A DNA stretch of 64,000 nucleotides from NCBI GenBank assembly GCA_014649355.1, contig BMSW01000005.1, forward strand, positions 248,001-312,000. The letters are read 5' to 3'. Under the pieces are notes generated by a model. The model was not told the DNA's origin. It saw only the letters and a program-made list of their open reading frames with translations, and ran no database searches. Position numbers and translations under genes: made by a program. Shown here one piece after another: positions 24,487-32,335 of this stretch (position 1 is its first letter; the number at the start of each line of letters is the position of its first letter). Source of the DNA: Streptomyces althioticus. GTDB taxonomy: Bacteria > Actinomycetota > Actinomycetes > Streptomycetales > Streptomycetaceae.

Positions 24487-26694
24487 TCAGGGTCGACCGA
24501 CCTCGGCGTGCCAGGCCCGGGCCGCGACCGTCTCGGGGTGGTCCTCGCCCAGGATCGCGGCCCGCTGCTCGGCCACCTCGTGCGCGCTCTCGGCGGCTTC
24601 GCCCCGCTTGCCCTGTGCGTACTGGGCGCGGCTGAGCTGGATGAGCACGCCGAGGACCAGCGGATGGTCGTGGCCGTAGCCGGCCCGCTGTCCGGCGAGC
24701 ACGCGGCGGAAGAGGTCCTCCGCCTCGGCGCCCCGGCCGGCGCGCAACAGCCCCCGCGCCCATGCGTCGCGTGCCCACACGGTCACGAGGTGCTCGGGGC
24801 CGAGATGACGCTCGCTGTCGGCCACCAGTTCCTCGGCGGTCGACAGGTAGTGGTCGAACTCATCCGAAGCGAGGCGTAGTTCCAGCGTCTCGCAGCGGGT
24901 CTTGAGGGTGGCGACGTGGTCGTCACCGAGTGCTTCGCGACGGCCGTGCAGCACCGCCTCCAGGAGCGTCCGGGCCTCGTCCAGGTCGCCGAGGCGGTGC
25001 AGTACCCGCTGTAGCTCGTAGGCCGCGTCCAGCGTGCGCGTGTCCCGGGGTCCGAGCATGCGCAGCGCGTCCCGGTGGACCGGCCGCAGGAGGTCGGCGG
25101 CTTCGGCGTACCGGCCGAGCCGGAACAGGATGGGCCCCTGGCCGGACCGCGCCTCGATGGTCGCCGGGTCCTCGTCCCCCAGATGCTCCGCGGCGGTCCT
25201 CGCGGCCGTGTCGGCCAGGGACAGCGCGGCAGTCCAGTCCCCCGCCTCGTACACCAGCCGTGCGACGCGCGTGGCGGTCCGTACGGACTCCGCCGTCACC
25301 AGGCCGTAACGGCGGGCCCGGTGCAGCAGGCCGGTCACGTGCGGTGCCAGGAGCCTCACCTGGGAACGTCCGCGCGGGGACGTGGCGCCCTCCGGCGGCA
25401 GCGCCGCCCGCAGCAGCCCGACCGCCATGCTCGCCAGGGGGGTGCGCTGTGCGTCGGACACGCCCGCGGCGACGCTGTCCAGCAGAACCCCGTGGGCCTG
25501 CACGCAGCGGTGCCCGTCCGTCTCGACCAGCTCCGCCAGCGAGTGGTCCAGGAGCGCGCGCAGGGCCGGCTCGACGCGGTCGGGGGGCAGCGGCGGATCG
25601 AGGTGCTCGGGACCGGCGACCGTGCCCCGCGCCGCGGGCATCAGCAGCGACAGCGGGACAGGATCCGCGGCCCAGAAGGACAGCAGCCGCAACAGGGTGG
25701 TCGCCTCCGGCAGACCGCTCTCGGCCAGGGTGTCCAGCGACAGCTGCCAGGTACGGCCCACCAGGCGGCGGGACTGCCCCGCGCCGGTGGCCGGCGCTCC
25801 CCGGTCCACCAGGGCCGTCGACTCCTCGCCCAGCCTCCGGTCGTACTCGTCCATGGTCCACGACTCCAGCAACTGGTGGGACAGGTGCGCCCCGGCCAGG
25901 GTCAGCGCCAGGGGCAGGCAGCCCAATCGCCGGGCCACCTTCCGTGCCGACTCCGGTGTACCCGCCTCCGGGGCCAGGTCACGCAGGACCTGGGTGGCGT
26001 CCTCCAGGGGCAGGACACCGATCCGGTGACTGCTCACCGCCGGGGCGCGCCAGAGCGGGGAGGTCGCGTGGCGGGTGGTCACCAGCACCGTCCCCGAAGG
26101 GCTCGCGCGCAGCCAGGCACCTTCCTCCAGGACGGCCGGGTCGTCGGCGTTGTCGAGGACCAGCAGCCAGGGTTCCGCCGAGTGGTCCAGGTAGTGCCAG
26201 ACCAGGTCGGCCGCGGCGCGCCGGCCACCGGCTGCGGCGGCCAGTTCGCCGCCCGTGGCGCCGCGGTCGCCCGCGACGGCGAGCATGCCCGCGCGCAGCG
26301 ACACCCTTTCGGAGGCGTTGACCCACAGGCCGACCCGGCCGTGATCCCGCACGGCCTCGGTGAACAGGGCGTGGGCCACCGCCGTCTTGCCACAGCCGCC
26401 CATGCCGTGCAGGACCTGGATGTCGCCGCCGGGTCCGGCCACCACCGTTCGTAAGCGTTCCATGAGGTCGGTGCGGTCGCGCAGGACGCCGGGTGCGCGG
26501 CCGACCAGGGGGAGGCGGACGGAGTCGGGAGCGGCCCGCCTGGGTTCGGCAGGGGTCACCACGTGGCGGCCGAACAGCGGGGCAGCGCCCGGGGCGTAGT
26601 GGTGGACGTGTTCTTCGATGTACTGGTCGCCGCCGGTCTGGTAGACCCGGGCGCTGTCCGACGCGTGGCCCTCCATCGGCGTCGGCGCACTCAT
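24487..26694 (-). CDS. STAND NTPase: amyloid-like motif, NB-ARC, TPR repeats
   Basis: A 735-residue NLR-like signalling ATPase. Residues 14-26 are SARVYQTGGDQYI, matching the C-terminal SARIYQAGRDQHI of the co-translated partner at 9 of 13 positions. The NB-ARC domain has P-loop GMGGCGKT (97-104), Walker B LLVLDN (177-182), the TTRH sensor near 206 and CLPLAL, the GLPLA-type motif, at 259-264. After a winged-helix region, TPR repeats run from about 470 to the end (RLGRYAEAADLLRPVHRDAL, LGDLDEARTLLEAVLHGR and others). ATG 26694 overlaps the partner stop by 4 bp. Expected behaviour is ligand sensing by TPRs, ATP-driven oligomerisation and templating of the partner through the shared motif; this is inference from known NLR/amyloid pairs. 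Confidence 0.9.
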   Translation of the reverse strand: MSAPTPMEGHASDSARVYQTGGDQYIEEHVHHYAPGAAPLFGRHVVTPAEPRRAAPDSVRLPLVGRAPGVLRDRTDLMERLRTVVAGPGGDIQVLHGMGGCGKTAVAHALFTEAVRDHGRVGLWVNASERVSLRAGMLAVAGDRGATGGELAAAAGGRRAAADLVWHYLDHSAEPWLLVLDNADDPAVLEEGAWLRASPSGTVLVTTRHATSPLWRAPAVSSHRIGVLPLEDATQVLRDLAPEAGTPESARKVARRLGCLPLALTLAGAHLSHQLLESWTMDEYDRRLGEESTALVDRGAPATGAGQSRRLVGRTWQLSLDTLAESGLPEATTLLRLLSFWAADPVPLSLLMPAARGTVAGPEHLDPPLPPDRVEPALRALLDHSLAELVETDGHRCVQAHGVLLDSVAAGVSDAQRTPLASMAVGLLRAALPPEGATSPRGRSQVRLLAPHVTGLLHRARRYGLVTAESVRTATRVARLVYEAGDWTAALSLADTAARTAAEHLGDEDPATIEARSGQGPILFRLGRYAEAADLLRPVHRDALRMLGPRDTRTLDAAYELQRVLHRLGDLDEARTLLEAVLHGRREALGDDHVATLKTRCETLELRLASDEFDHYLSTAEELVADSERHLGPEHLVTVWARDAWARGLLRAGRGAEAEDLFRRVLAGQRAGYGHDHPLVLGVLIQLSRAQYAQGKRGEAAESAHEVAEQRAAILGEDHPETVAARAWHAEVGRP

Positions 26695-27110
26695 CGGTCG
26701 GTGATGTGCTGGTCTCGTCCGGCCTGGTAGATCCGGGCACTGCCCGACGCCCGGGCCTCCATGCGGATCTGCTCCGGCGCGGTGTCCCCGGGCAGTTGCG
26801 GGGTCAGTTCGTCCAGGACGCGCCGCAGTTCCTCGGCGGCCTCAGGCCGTGCGAGCAGGAACCGCCGTAGGCGGCCCTGCCATTCGACGGTCAGCTCGGC
26901 CTCCGACTCGGCGTCACCGGCCTGGCGCGCGAGGAGCAGGTCCGCACGGCCCGCTTCCAGTTCCTCGCCGACGCCTTCGGCTCTGGCGGGCTGGAAGCGG
27001 CGCCACAGGGCGACCATGCCGTCCCTCGCCGATTCCCAGGCGTTCGTCACCATCAACGTGACGACGGTCGTACCCGCCGTCCCTGCCAGTGCGGCGATCT
27101 CCGGATCCAC
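26691..27110 (-). CDS. Putative effector partner of the STAND protein (C-terminal amyloid-like motif)
   Basis: A 139-residue protein from GTG 27108-27110 with a G-rich ribosome site. Residues 3-24 (IAALAGTAGTTVVTLMVTNA) form a hydrophobic helix, followed by amphipathic helices rich in Ala, Glu and Arg to about 105, a disordered linker, and SARIYQAGRDQHI at 124-136. An N-terminal helical domain with one hydrophobic helix, followed by a linker and terminal motif, resembles the HeLo-like/Bell class of membrane-targeting cell-death domains in overall plan; I cannot confirm homology. It overlaps the STAND gene by ATGA, so the two are made together. The toxic role is a hypothesis. Confidence 0.8.
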   Translation of the reverse strand: MDPEIAALAGTAGTTVVTLMVTNAWESARDGMVALWRRFQPARAEGVGEELEAGRADLLLARQAGDAESEAELTVEWQGRLRRFLLARPEAAEELRRVLDELTPQLPGDTAPEQIRMEARASGSARIYQAGRDQHITDR

Positions 27111-27193
27111 GGTTCCCCCCTATGGCCGGCTCCCGATCCTAGGTCCCCGAACCTCACCCGGGGCGGGGTTTTCCGACCGAGCACCCATGTGGA

Positions 27194-27226
27194 GACCGAG
27201 GCGGGTTTCTGAAGCCCGCCTCGGTC
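27194..27226 (-). terminator. Hairpin terminator in the gap before the STAND operon
   Basis: Perfect 12-bp arms GACCGAGGCGGG / CCCGCCTCGGTC with a 9-base loop; the stem can extend by three weaker pairs. It lies 3' of the FMN reductase remnant and 5' of the effector gene. The remaining gap (27111-27318) shows no gene. Confidence 0.8.
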
Positions 27227-27318
27227 TTCACGGTCCGGGCGCCTTCGGCGGGCGGATCGGCGGGGTGGGCGCCCGGGCGCCTGCTGCCCCGGACCGGCCA
27301 CGCCCGCCCTCCGCTTCC

Positions 27319-27545
27319 TCACGCCGGATACGGCACCGCCTCGCGGGCCGTGCGGAGGGCGCCCGCCCACCAGGAGAGCTGGTCCAGCAGCTTCTTCGCG
27401 TAGCCCGCGGACTCGGTGTCCTGGGGACGGCCGTCCGCCCACGCCACCCGGTTCAAGGGGAAGGCGAGACCATCGCGGATGGTCACCGCGTGCAGCTCGC
27501 CCATCACGTTCTCCAGGTGCAGCACGGCGTGCCGGCCGCCCGCCC
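27319..27545 (-). pseudogene. C-terminal remnant of an NAD(P)H-dependent FMN reductase
   Basis: The last 75 or so residues resemble the C-terminus of flavodoxin-fold FMN reductases: GGRHAVLHLENVMGELHAV, then LLDQLSWWAGALRTAR and the terminal YPA. The flavin-binding N-terminal 110-120 residues are absent; upstream the frame becomes arginine/proline-rich repeat-derived sequence with no start and no flavodoxin motif. The gene therefore looks 5'-truncated, with the break near 27545 next to a hairpin and the 120-bp-period repeats, which suggests a repeat-associated deletion. The surviving ORF has no good start codon or ribosome site. Confidence 0.7.
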
Positions 27546-27602
27546 ACCCTGGCCGCCCCGTCCGGACCTCGCGTGTCCTGACCCCGCCGACCCGGGTCCC
27601 GC

Positions 27603-27631
27603 GCGGACGCGACCCGCCGGGTCGCGTCCGC
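27603..27631. repeat. Perfect 13-bp inverted repeat in the FMN-reductase scar region
   Basis: GCGGACGCGACCC / GGGTCGCGTCCGC with a 3-base loop. It could be a relic terminator or a cruciform at the deletion scar. The surrounding 27546-27740 holds no gene. Confidence 0.65.
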
Positions 27632-27740
27632 CGGTACGCGTGCCCCGGGGACGGTCTTCCCAAGGCGCGCCGCTGGGTTGCCGCTGCGCCCACCCGTGCC
27701 GCCCTGGGGGTCCCCCCAGGCCTTCAAGGCACTGGGGGAG

Positions 27741-27960
27741 GCACGACTGCCCGCAGCTGCGGCGCCCCCCCAGGGGCGCGGGGAACTGCGCGCTCAACCA
27801 CGGACGACCCGCACCCGGCGCCGCAAGAGTGCCACCGCGCCCACCCCTGCCGCCCCAGCGGCACGACTGCCCACGGCTGCGGCGCCCCCCAAGGGGCGCG
27901 GGGAACTGCGCGCTCAGCCACGGACGACCCGCACCCGGCGCCGCAAGAGTGCCACCGCGC
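27741..27960. repeat. Repeat array D: two near-identical 100-bp blocks, 120-bp period
   Basis: Blocks 27741-27840 and 27861-27960 differ at only a few positions and each contains the GGGGCGCGGGGAACTGCGCG core, at about 27774 and 27894. The right block ends next to the stop codon of the ThDP enzyme gene (27966). The spacing and length differ from the 70-bp arrays, so this pair arose by a separate duplication. Confidence 0.9.
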
Positions 27961-27965
27961 CCGAC

Positions 27966-29651
27966 TCAGCCCAGGTGCGTCGGCGCGAACATCCTCAGGA
28001 CCGCCGGGAGCACGACCACCGAGGGGCCAGGCGTGGAGAGGGACTTGGTGAGGTCCTCCTCCAGGGTTTCCGGGGTGGTGCGGATGCCCGGGACGCCGAA
28101 GGACTCGGCCAGGGCCACGTAGTCCGGGCGGGTCAGCTCCGTCGCCGTGGGCTCGCCGAAGGCGTCCGTCATGTACTCGCGCAGGATGCCGTAGCCGCCG
28201 TCGTCGACGATCAGCCAGGTGACGTCCAGGTCGTACTGGCGGGCCGTGGCCAGCTCGGCGATCGAGTACAGCGCGCCGCCGTCGCCGGAGACCGCCAGCA
28301 CCGGGCGGGTGGGGTCGGCGACCGCCGCGCCGAGGGCGGCGGGGAAGCCGTAGCCGAGGCCGCCGGCGCCCTGCGCGGAGTGCAGGTGGTTCGGGCCCAT
28401 CGCGTCGAAGGCGGACCAGGCCCAGTAGGCGAGGATCGTCATGTCCCAGAAGGACGGCGAGCCGGTCGGCAGGGCGCGCCGCACGGCCGTCAGCACCTGC
28501 TGCTCCAGCGCGAGGTCCTGCCCGTCGATGCGGGCCCGCACCCGGTCCAGCAGCTCTCGCACCCGCGCCGGGGCGGTGTCGTCCTCGCGCGGCTCGACGG
28601 TCTCCAGGAGCGCCTGGAGGGCGAGGCGGGCGTCGGCGTGGATACCGATGCCGGGGTGGTTGGACTCCAGCTTGCCGAGGTCCGCCTCGATCTGGATCAC
28701 CCGGCCGCGGGGCGCGAACGTGTGGTAGTTCGAGGAGAGTTCACCGAGTCCGGAGCCGACGACGAGCAGGACGTCCGCGTCCTCCAGGAAGTCGGTCGTG
28801 TGGCGGTCCTCGATCCAGGACTGGAGCGACAGCGGGTGGGTCCACAGGAAGGCGCCCTTGCCGCCGGGGGTGGTCACCACCGGCGCCTGGATCCGCTCGG
28901 CGAGCTGCCGCAGCTTCCCGGAGGCGTCCGAGCGGACCACTCCCCCGCCCGCGACGATCGCAGGGCGTTCCGCCCCGGACAGCAAGTGCGCGGCCAATGC
29001 CGTGAGTTCGGGGCGCGGGGGCAGCTCGTCCGGGGTGGCGTCCATGGCCGTCACCACCGGCAGGACCGTCTCCGCGAGGAGCACGTCCTGCGGGATCTCC
29101 ACCCACACCGGCCCGTGCGGGACGGTGAGCGCGGACTTCCACGCCGCCGCGATCGCCGACGGGATCTGGGAGGCCGTACGGACGGTGTGCACGGACTTGA
29201 CGACGCCCCGGAACGAGGCCGCCTGGTCGGGGAGTTCGTGCAGGTAGCCGTGCCGTCCGCCGCCGAGTCCTGCCGTCGGCACCTGGCTGCTGATCGCCAG
29301 TACCGGCGCGGACGCGGCCGCCGCCTCCTGGAGCGCGGCCAGCGAGGTCAGCGCGCCGGGGCCGGTGGACAGCAGCAGCGGGGCCGCCTCGCCGGTGATG
29401 CGGCCGTACGCGTCCGCCGCGAAACCCGCGTTGTTCTCCATGCGCAGACCGACGTACCGCAGGTCGGAGCGGCGCAGCGCGTCGAACATGCCGAGGGCGT
29501 GCTGGCCGGGCAGGCCGAAGACGGTGGTCGCGCCGAGCCCGGCCAGGGTCTCCACGACCAGGTCTCCGCCGCTGCGGCCGGGCGGGGGGTTCAGCGCCGC
29601 CTCCGTCTGCGCGGCGGTCGGGCGGAGCTCCAGGTCGTGGTCGTGCGTCAC
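27966..29651 (-). CDS. Thiamine diphosphate-dependent enzyme (acetolactate synthase-like)
   Basis: A 561-residue member of the ThDP family that includes acetolactate synthase, glyoxylate carboligase and benzoylformate decarboxylase. The N-terminal Pyr domain has [14 protein letters not shown] and [18 protein letters not shown], with the activating Glu in MENNAG. The PP domain has the diphosphate/Mg motif [16 protein letters not shown] followed by [13 protein letters not shown]. The GTG start overlaps the ureohydrolase stop (GTGA). It is last in a symporter-ureohydrolase-ThDP operon, so it probably acts on a 2-oxo acid or aldehyde from a guanidino compound rather than in branched-chain biosynthesis. 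The substrate is unknown. Confidence 0.88.
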   Translation of the reverse strand: MTHDHDLELRPTAAQTEAALNPPPGRSGGDLVVETLAGLGATTVFGLPGQHALGMFDALRRSDLRYVGLRMENNAGFAADAYGRITGEAAPLLLSTGPGALTSLAALQEAAAASAPVLAISSQVPTAGLGGGRHGYLHELPDQAASFRGVVKSVHTVRTASQIPSAIAAAWKSALTVPHGPVWVEIPQDVLLAETVLPVVTAMDATPDELPPRPELTALAAHLLSGAERPAIVAGGGVVRSDASGKLRQLAERIQAPVVTTPGGKGAFLWTHPLSLQSWIEDRHTTDFLEDADVLLVVGSGLGELSSNYHTFAPRGRVIQIEADLGKLESNHPGIGIHADARLALQALLETVEPREDDTAPARVRELLDRVRARIDGQDLALEQQVLTAVRRALPTGSPSFWDMTILAYWAWSAFDAMGPNHLHSAQGAGGLGYGFPAALGAAVADPTRPVLAVSGDGGALYSIAELATARQYDLDVTWLIVDDGGYGILREYMTDAFGEPTATELTRPDYVALAESFGVPGIRTTPETLEEDLTKSLSTPGPSVVVLPAVLRMFAPTHLG

Positions 29652-30616
29652 TTGGCGCGGGCCTCCGCAATCTGGCGGGACATGATCGTGGTCAGTTCGT
29701 ACGCCGTGTGCGACGCGGCGACCGAGGTGATCTCGGCGTGGTCGTAGGCGGGCGCCACCTCGACGACATCGGCCGAGACGAGGTTGCAGGAGGCGAGGCC
29801 GCGCAGGATCTCCAGCAGCTCGCGGGAGGTCATGCCGCCCGCCTCGGGCGTGCCGGTGCCGGGGGCGTGGGCGGGGTCGAGACAGTCGATGTCGATGGAG
29901 ATGTACAGCGGGCGGTCGCCGATGCGCTGCCGGAGCTGGTCGGCGACCTCGTCGGCGCCCCGGCGGTAGACGTCCGCGGAGGTGACGATGCCGAAGCCCA
30001 TCTTCTCGTCGTCGGTGAGGTCCTGCTTGCCGTAGAGCGGGCCGCGGGTGCCGACGTGGGAGAGGGCCTCGGTGTCGAGGATGCCCTCCTCGACGGCCCG
30101 GCGGAACGGCGTGCCGTGCGTGTACTCGGCGCCGAAGTAGGTGTCCCAGGTGTCGAGGTGCGCGTCGAAGTGGAGCAGCGCGACGGGGCCGTGCTTCTTG
30201 GCGACGCTCCGGAGCAGCGGCAGGGCGATGGTGTGGTCGCCGCCGAGGGTCATCAGGCGGGCGCCGGTGCCGAGGAGGTCGTCGGCGGCGGCCTCTATCG
30301 TCTCGACGGCCTCATTGATGTTGAACGGGTTGACGGCGATGTCGCCGCCGTCCGCGACCTGCGCGAGGGCGAAGGGGGAGGCGTCCTGCGCGGGGTTGTA
30401 GGGGCGCAGCAGCCGGGACGCCTCACGGATGGCGTTGCCGCCGAAGCGGGCGCCCGGCCGGTAGGAGACGCCGGAGTCGAACGGCACGCCCACGACGGCG
30501 ACGTCGGCGCGGCCCACCTCGTCGAGGCGGGGCAGCCGGGCGAAGGTCGCGGGGCCCGCGTAACGCGGCACGCGGGAGGAGTCGACGGGGCCGCGGGGCG
30601 TCTCGTTGCTGCTCAT
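29648..30616 (-). CDS. speB: Ureohydrolase (agmatinase/guanidinobutyrase family)
   Basis: A 322-residue binuclear-Mn ureohydrolase that releases urea from a guanidino compound such as agmatine or 4-guanidinobutyrate. Metal-ligand motifs are GGDHTIALP (about residue 125), [16 protein letters not shown], and [22 protein letters not shown]. Length is normal. It is coupled by a 4-bp overlap to the ThDP enzyme and follows the symporter by 55 bp. The symporter and PucR context suits catabolism of an imported guanidino compound rather than polyamine synthesis, so guanidinobutyrase is at least as likely as agmatinase; the gene symbol is by family only. Confidence 0.88.
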   Translation of the reverse strand: MSSNETPRGPVDSSRVPRYAGPATFARLPRLDEVGRADVAVVGVPFDSGVSYRPGARFGGNAIREASRLLRPYNPAQDASPFALAQVADGGDIAVNPFNINEAVETIEAAADDLLGTGARLMTLGGDHTIALPLLRSVAKKHGPVALLHFDAHLDTWDTYFGAEYTHGTPFRRAVEEGILDTEALSHVGTRGPLYGKQDLTDDEKMGFGIVTSADVYRRGADEVADQLRQRIGDRPLYISIDIDCLDPAHAPGTGTPEAGGMTSRELLEILRGLASCNLVSADVVEVAPAYDHAEITSVAASHTAYELTTIMSRQIAEARAK

Positions 30617-30671
30617 GAAGGACTGCTCTCTTTCCTACGCTTCGTCGCGTATGTGCGGACTGCCCACGATG

Positions 30672-32150
30672 CTACTGGGCGGCCGGGACCTGTTCGGACA
30701 CGGTTTCGGACACGGTGCCCGGCTCGGGGGCGCGTCCGGCGAGGCGCTCGCGCCAGGCGGCGAGGACGGCCGCGTCGGTCGGGCGGGTGGCGAGGGAGAC
30801 GGCGACGTAGGCCGCGAGGGAGGCGAGGAGGCCGTAGTAGACGGGCTCGTTGGCGAGGATGCCGTAGGCCGTCATCAGGCCGATCACGGCGAGGCCGCCG
30901 ACGGCGACGGAGGCGAGGGCGCCCTGCGCGGTGCCGCGCTTCCACAGCAGCCCGCCCAGGATGGGCACGAGCAGCCCGCCGACCAGCAGGTTGTACGCGA
31001 CGGTCAGCGCCTGGACGACGTCGTTGAGGGCGATGGCGGTGACGATCACGGCGAGGCCCATCAGCAGGATGAAGGCGCGGTTGCCCTTGACCTCGTCGTG
31101 CTGCTCGCCCTCGGGGCGCACGATGCCGCGCAGCCGCGCCCAAATGTCGTTGTTGGCGACGGTGGCGCAGGCGATCAGCGCGCCGGAGGACGTCGACATC
31201 ACGGCGGCGAGGGCGGCGGCCAGTACGAGGCCGCGCACGCCGACCGGCAGTTCGTCCTTGACGATGGTGGCGAAGGCGTCGTCGGGGCTGGCGAGCTTCG
31301 GGTAGAGCACCTTGGCCGCGGTGCCGATGACCGCGCCGGCGACGGCGTAGGCGAGGCAGTAGGTGCCGGCGATCGTGCCGCCCCAGCGGGCCGTGCGGTC
31401 GCCGCGGGCGGTGAAGACGCGCTGCCAGATGTCCTGCCCGATGAGCATGCCGAAGGTGTAGATCAGCACGTAGGTGAAGATCGTCTCGCCGCCGATGCCC
31501 AGCGGGTCGAAGTACTCGGTGGGCAGCTGCGCCTTCATCTCGCTGAAGCCGCCCGCCTTGACGACGGCGATGGGCAGCAGCAGGAGCAGCACCCCGATGG
31601 TCTTCACGACGAACTGCACCATGTCGGTGAGCGTGATCGACCACATGCCGCCGAGCGTCGAGTACGCGACGACGATCGAGCCGCCGAGGACGATCGCGAG
31701 GGTGCGGTTCATGTCGAAGAGGACGTCGAAGATCGTGGCGTAGGCGATCGTCGAGGTCACCGCCAGCATCAGGGTGTACGCCCACATGACGAGGCCGGAG
31801 ATCACGCCGGCCCGGCCGCCGTAGCGCAGGTCGAGCATCTCGGAGACGGTGTAGACCTTCAGCCGGGCGATGCGGGCGGAGAAGAAGACGCTCAGCGCGA
31901 GCAGGCCGAGGCCGATGGTGAAGACCATCCAGGCGCCGGACAGTCCGTACTGGTAGCCGAGGCCCACACCGCCGATGGTGGAGGCGCCGCCGAGGACGAT
32001 GGCGGCCATGGTGCCCGAGTACATGGCGGGGCCGAGCCGGCGGCCGGCCACCAGGAACTCGCTCTTGGACTTGGCGCGGCGCATGCCCCACCAGCCCATG
32101 GCCAGCATGCCGGCCAGATAGACGACGATGACCAGGTAGTCCACGGCCAT
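30672..32150 (-). CDS. Sodium:solute symporter (SSS family)
   Basis: A 492-residue transporter with about 13 transmembrane helices. ATG 32150 follows a strong AAGGAGG. MAVDYLVIVVYLAGMLAMGW and the next segment with KSEFLVAGRRLGPAMYSGTM are the typical first helices and loop; the sodium-site region includes VMSTSSGALIACATVANND. It imports a solute with Na+, by context a guanidino compound, polyamine or amino acid. It is the first gene of the operon with the ureohydrolase and ThDP enzyme and is divergent from a PucR-type regulator. Confidence 0.92.
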   Translation of the reverse strand: MAVDYLVIVVYLAGMLAMGWWGMRRAKSKSEFLVAGRRLGPAMYSGTMAAIVLGGASTIGGVGLGYQYGLSGAWMVFTIGLGLLALSVFFSARIARLKVYTVSEMLDLRYGGRAGVISGLVMWAYTLMLAVTSTIAYATIFDVLFDMNRTLAIVLGGSIVVAYSTLGGMWSITLTDMVQFVVKTIGVLLLLLPIAVVKAGGFSEMKAQLPTEYFDPLGIGGETIFTYVLIYTFGMLIGQDIWQRVFTARGDRTARWGGTIAGTYCLAYAVAGAVIGTAAKVLYPKLASPDDAFATIVKDELPVGVRGLVLAAALAAVMSTSSGALIACATVANNDIWARLRGIVRPEGEQHDEVKGNRAFILLMGLAVIVTAIALNDVVQALTVAYNLLVGGLLVPILGGLLWKRGTAQGALASVAVGGLAVIGLMTAYGILANEPVYYGLLASLAAYVAVSLATRPTDAAVLAAWRERLAGRAPEPGTVSETVSEQVPAAQ

Positions 32151-32335
32151 GCGGGGGCCTCCTTCGCGCACTGTCGGTGGCGTGTCGTGCAGACGGATCG
32201 CGCTCACCGGCGCCGCGCGGGGACATCCGCCCGTACCCGCGGGTTGCCGGTGACCCGACCTTAGGTGGCCGAAAAGCGACTGCGAAGTGTACGTTTCATC
32301 CAGATCGGCAGCCTGGGATGGAGGAAACGTCCACC

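Noticed and set aside
24930..26454. Two long plus-strand frames over the STAND gene
   Set aside because: Antisense shadows with Pro/Arg/Ala-rich translations and no start signals.
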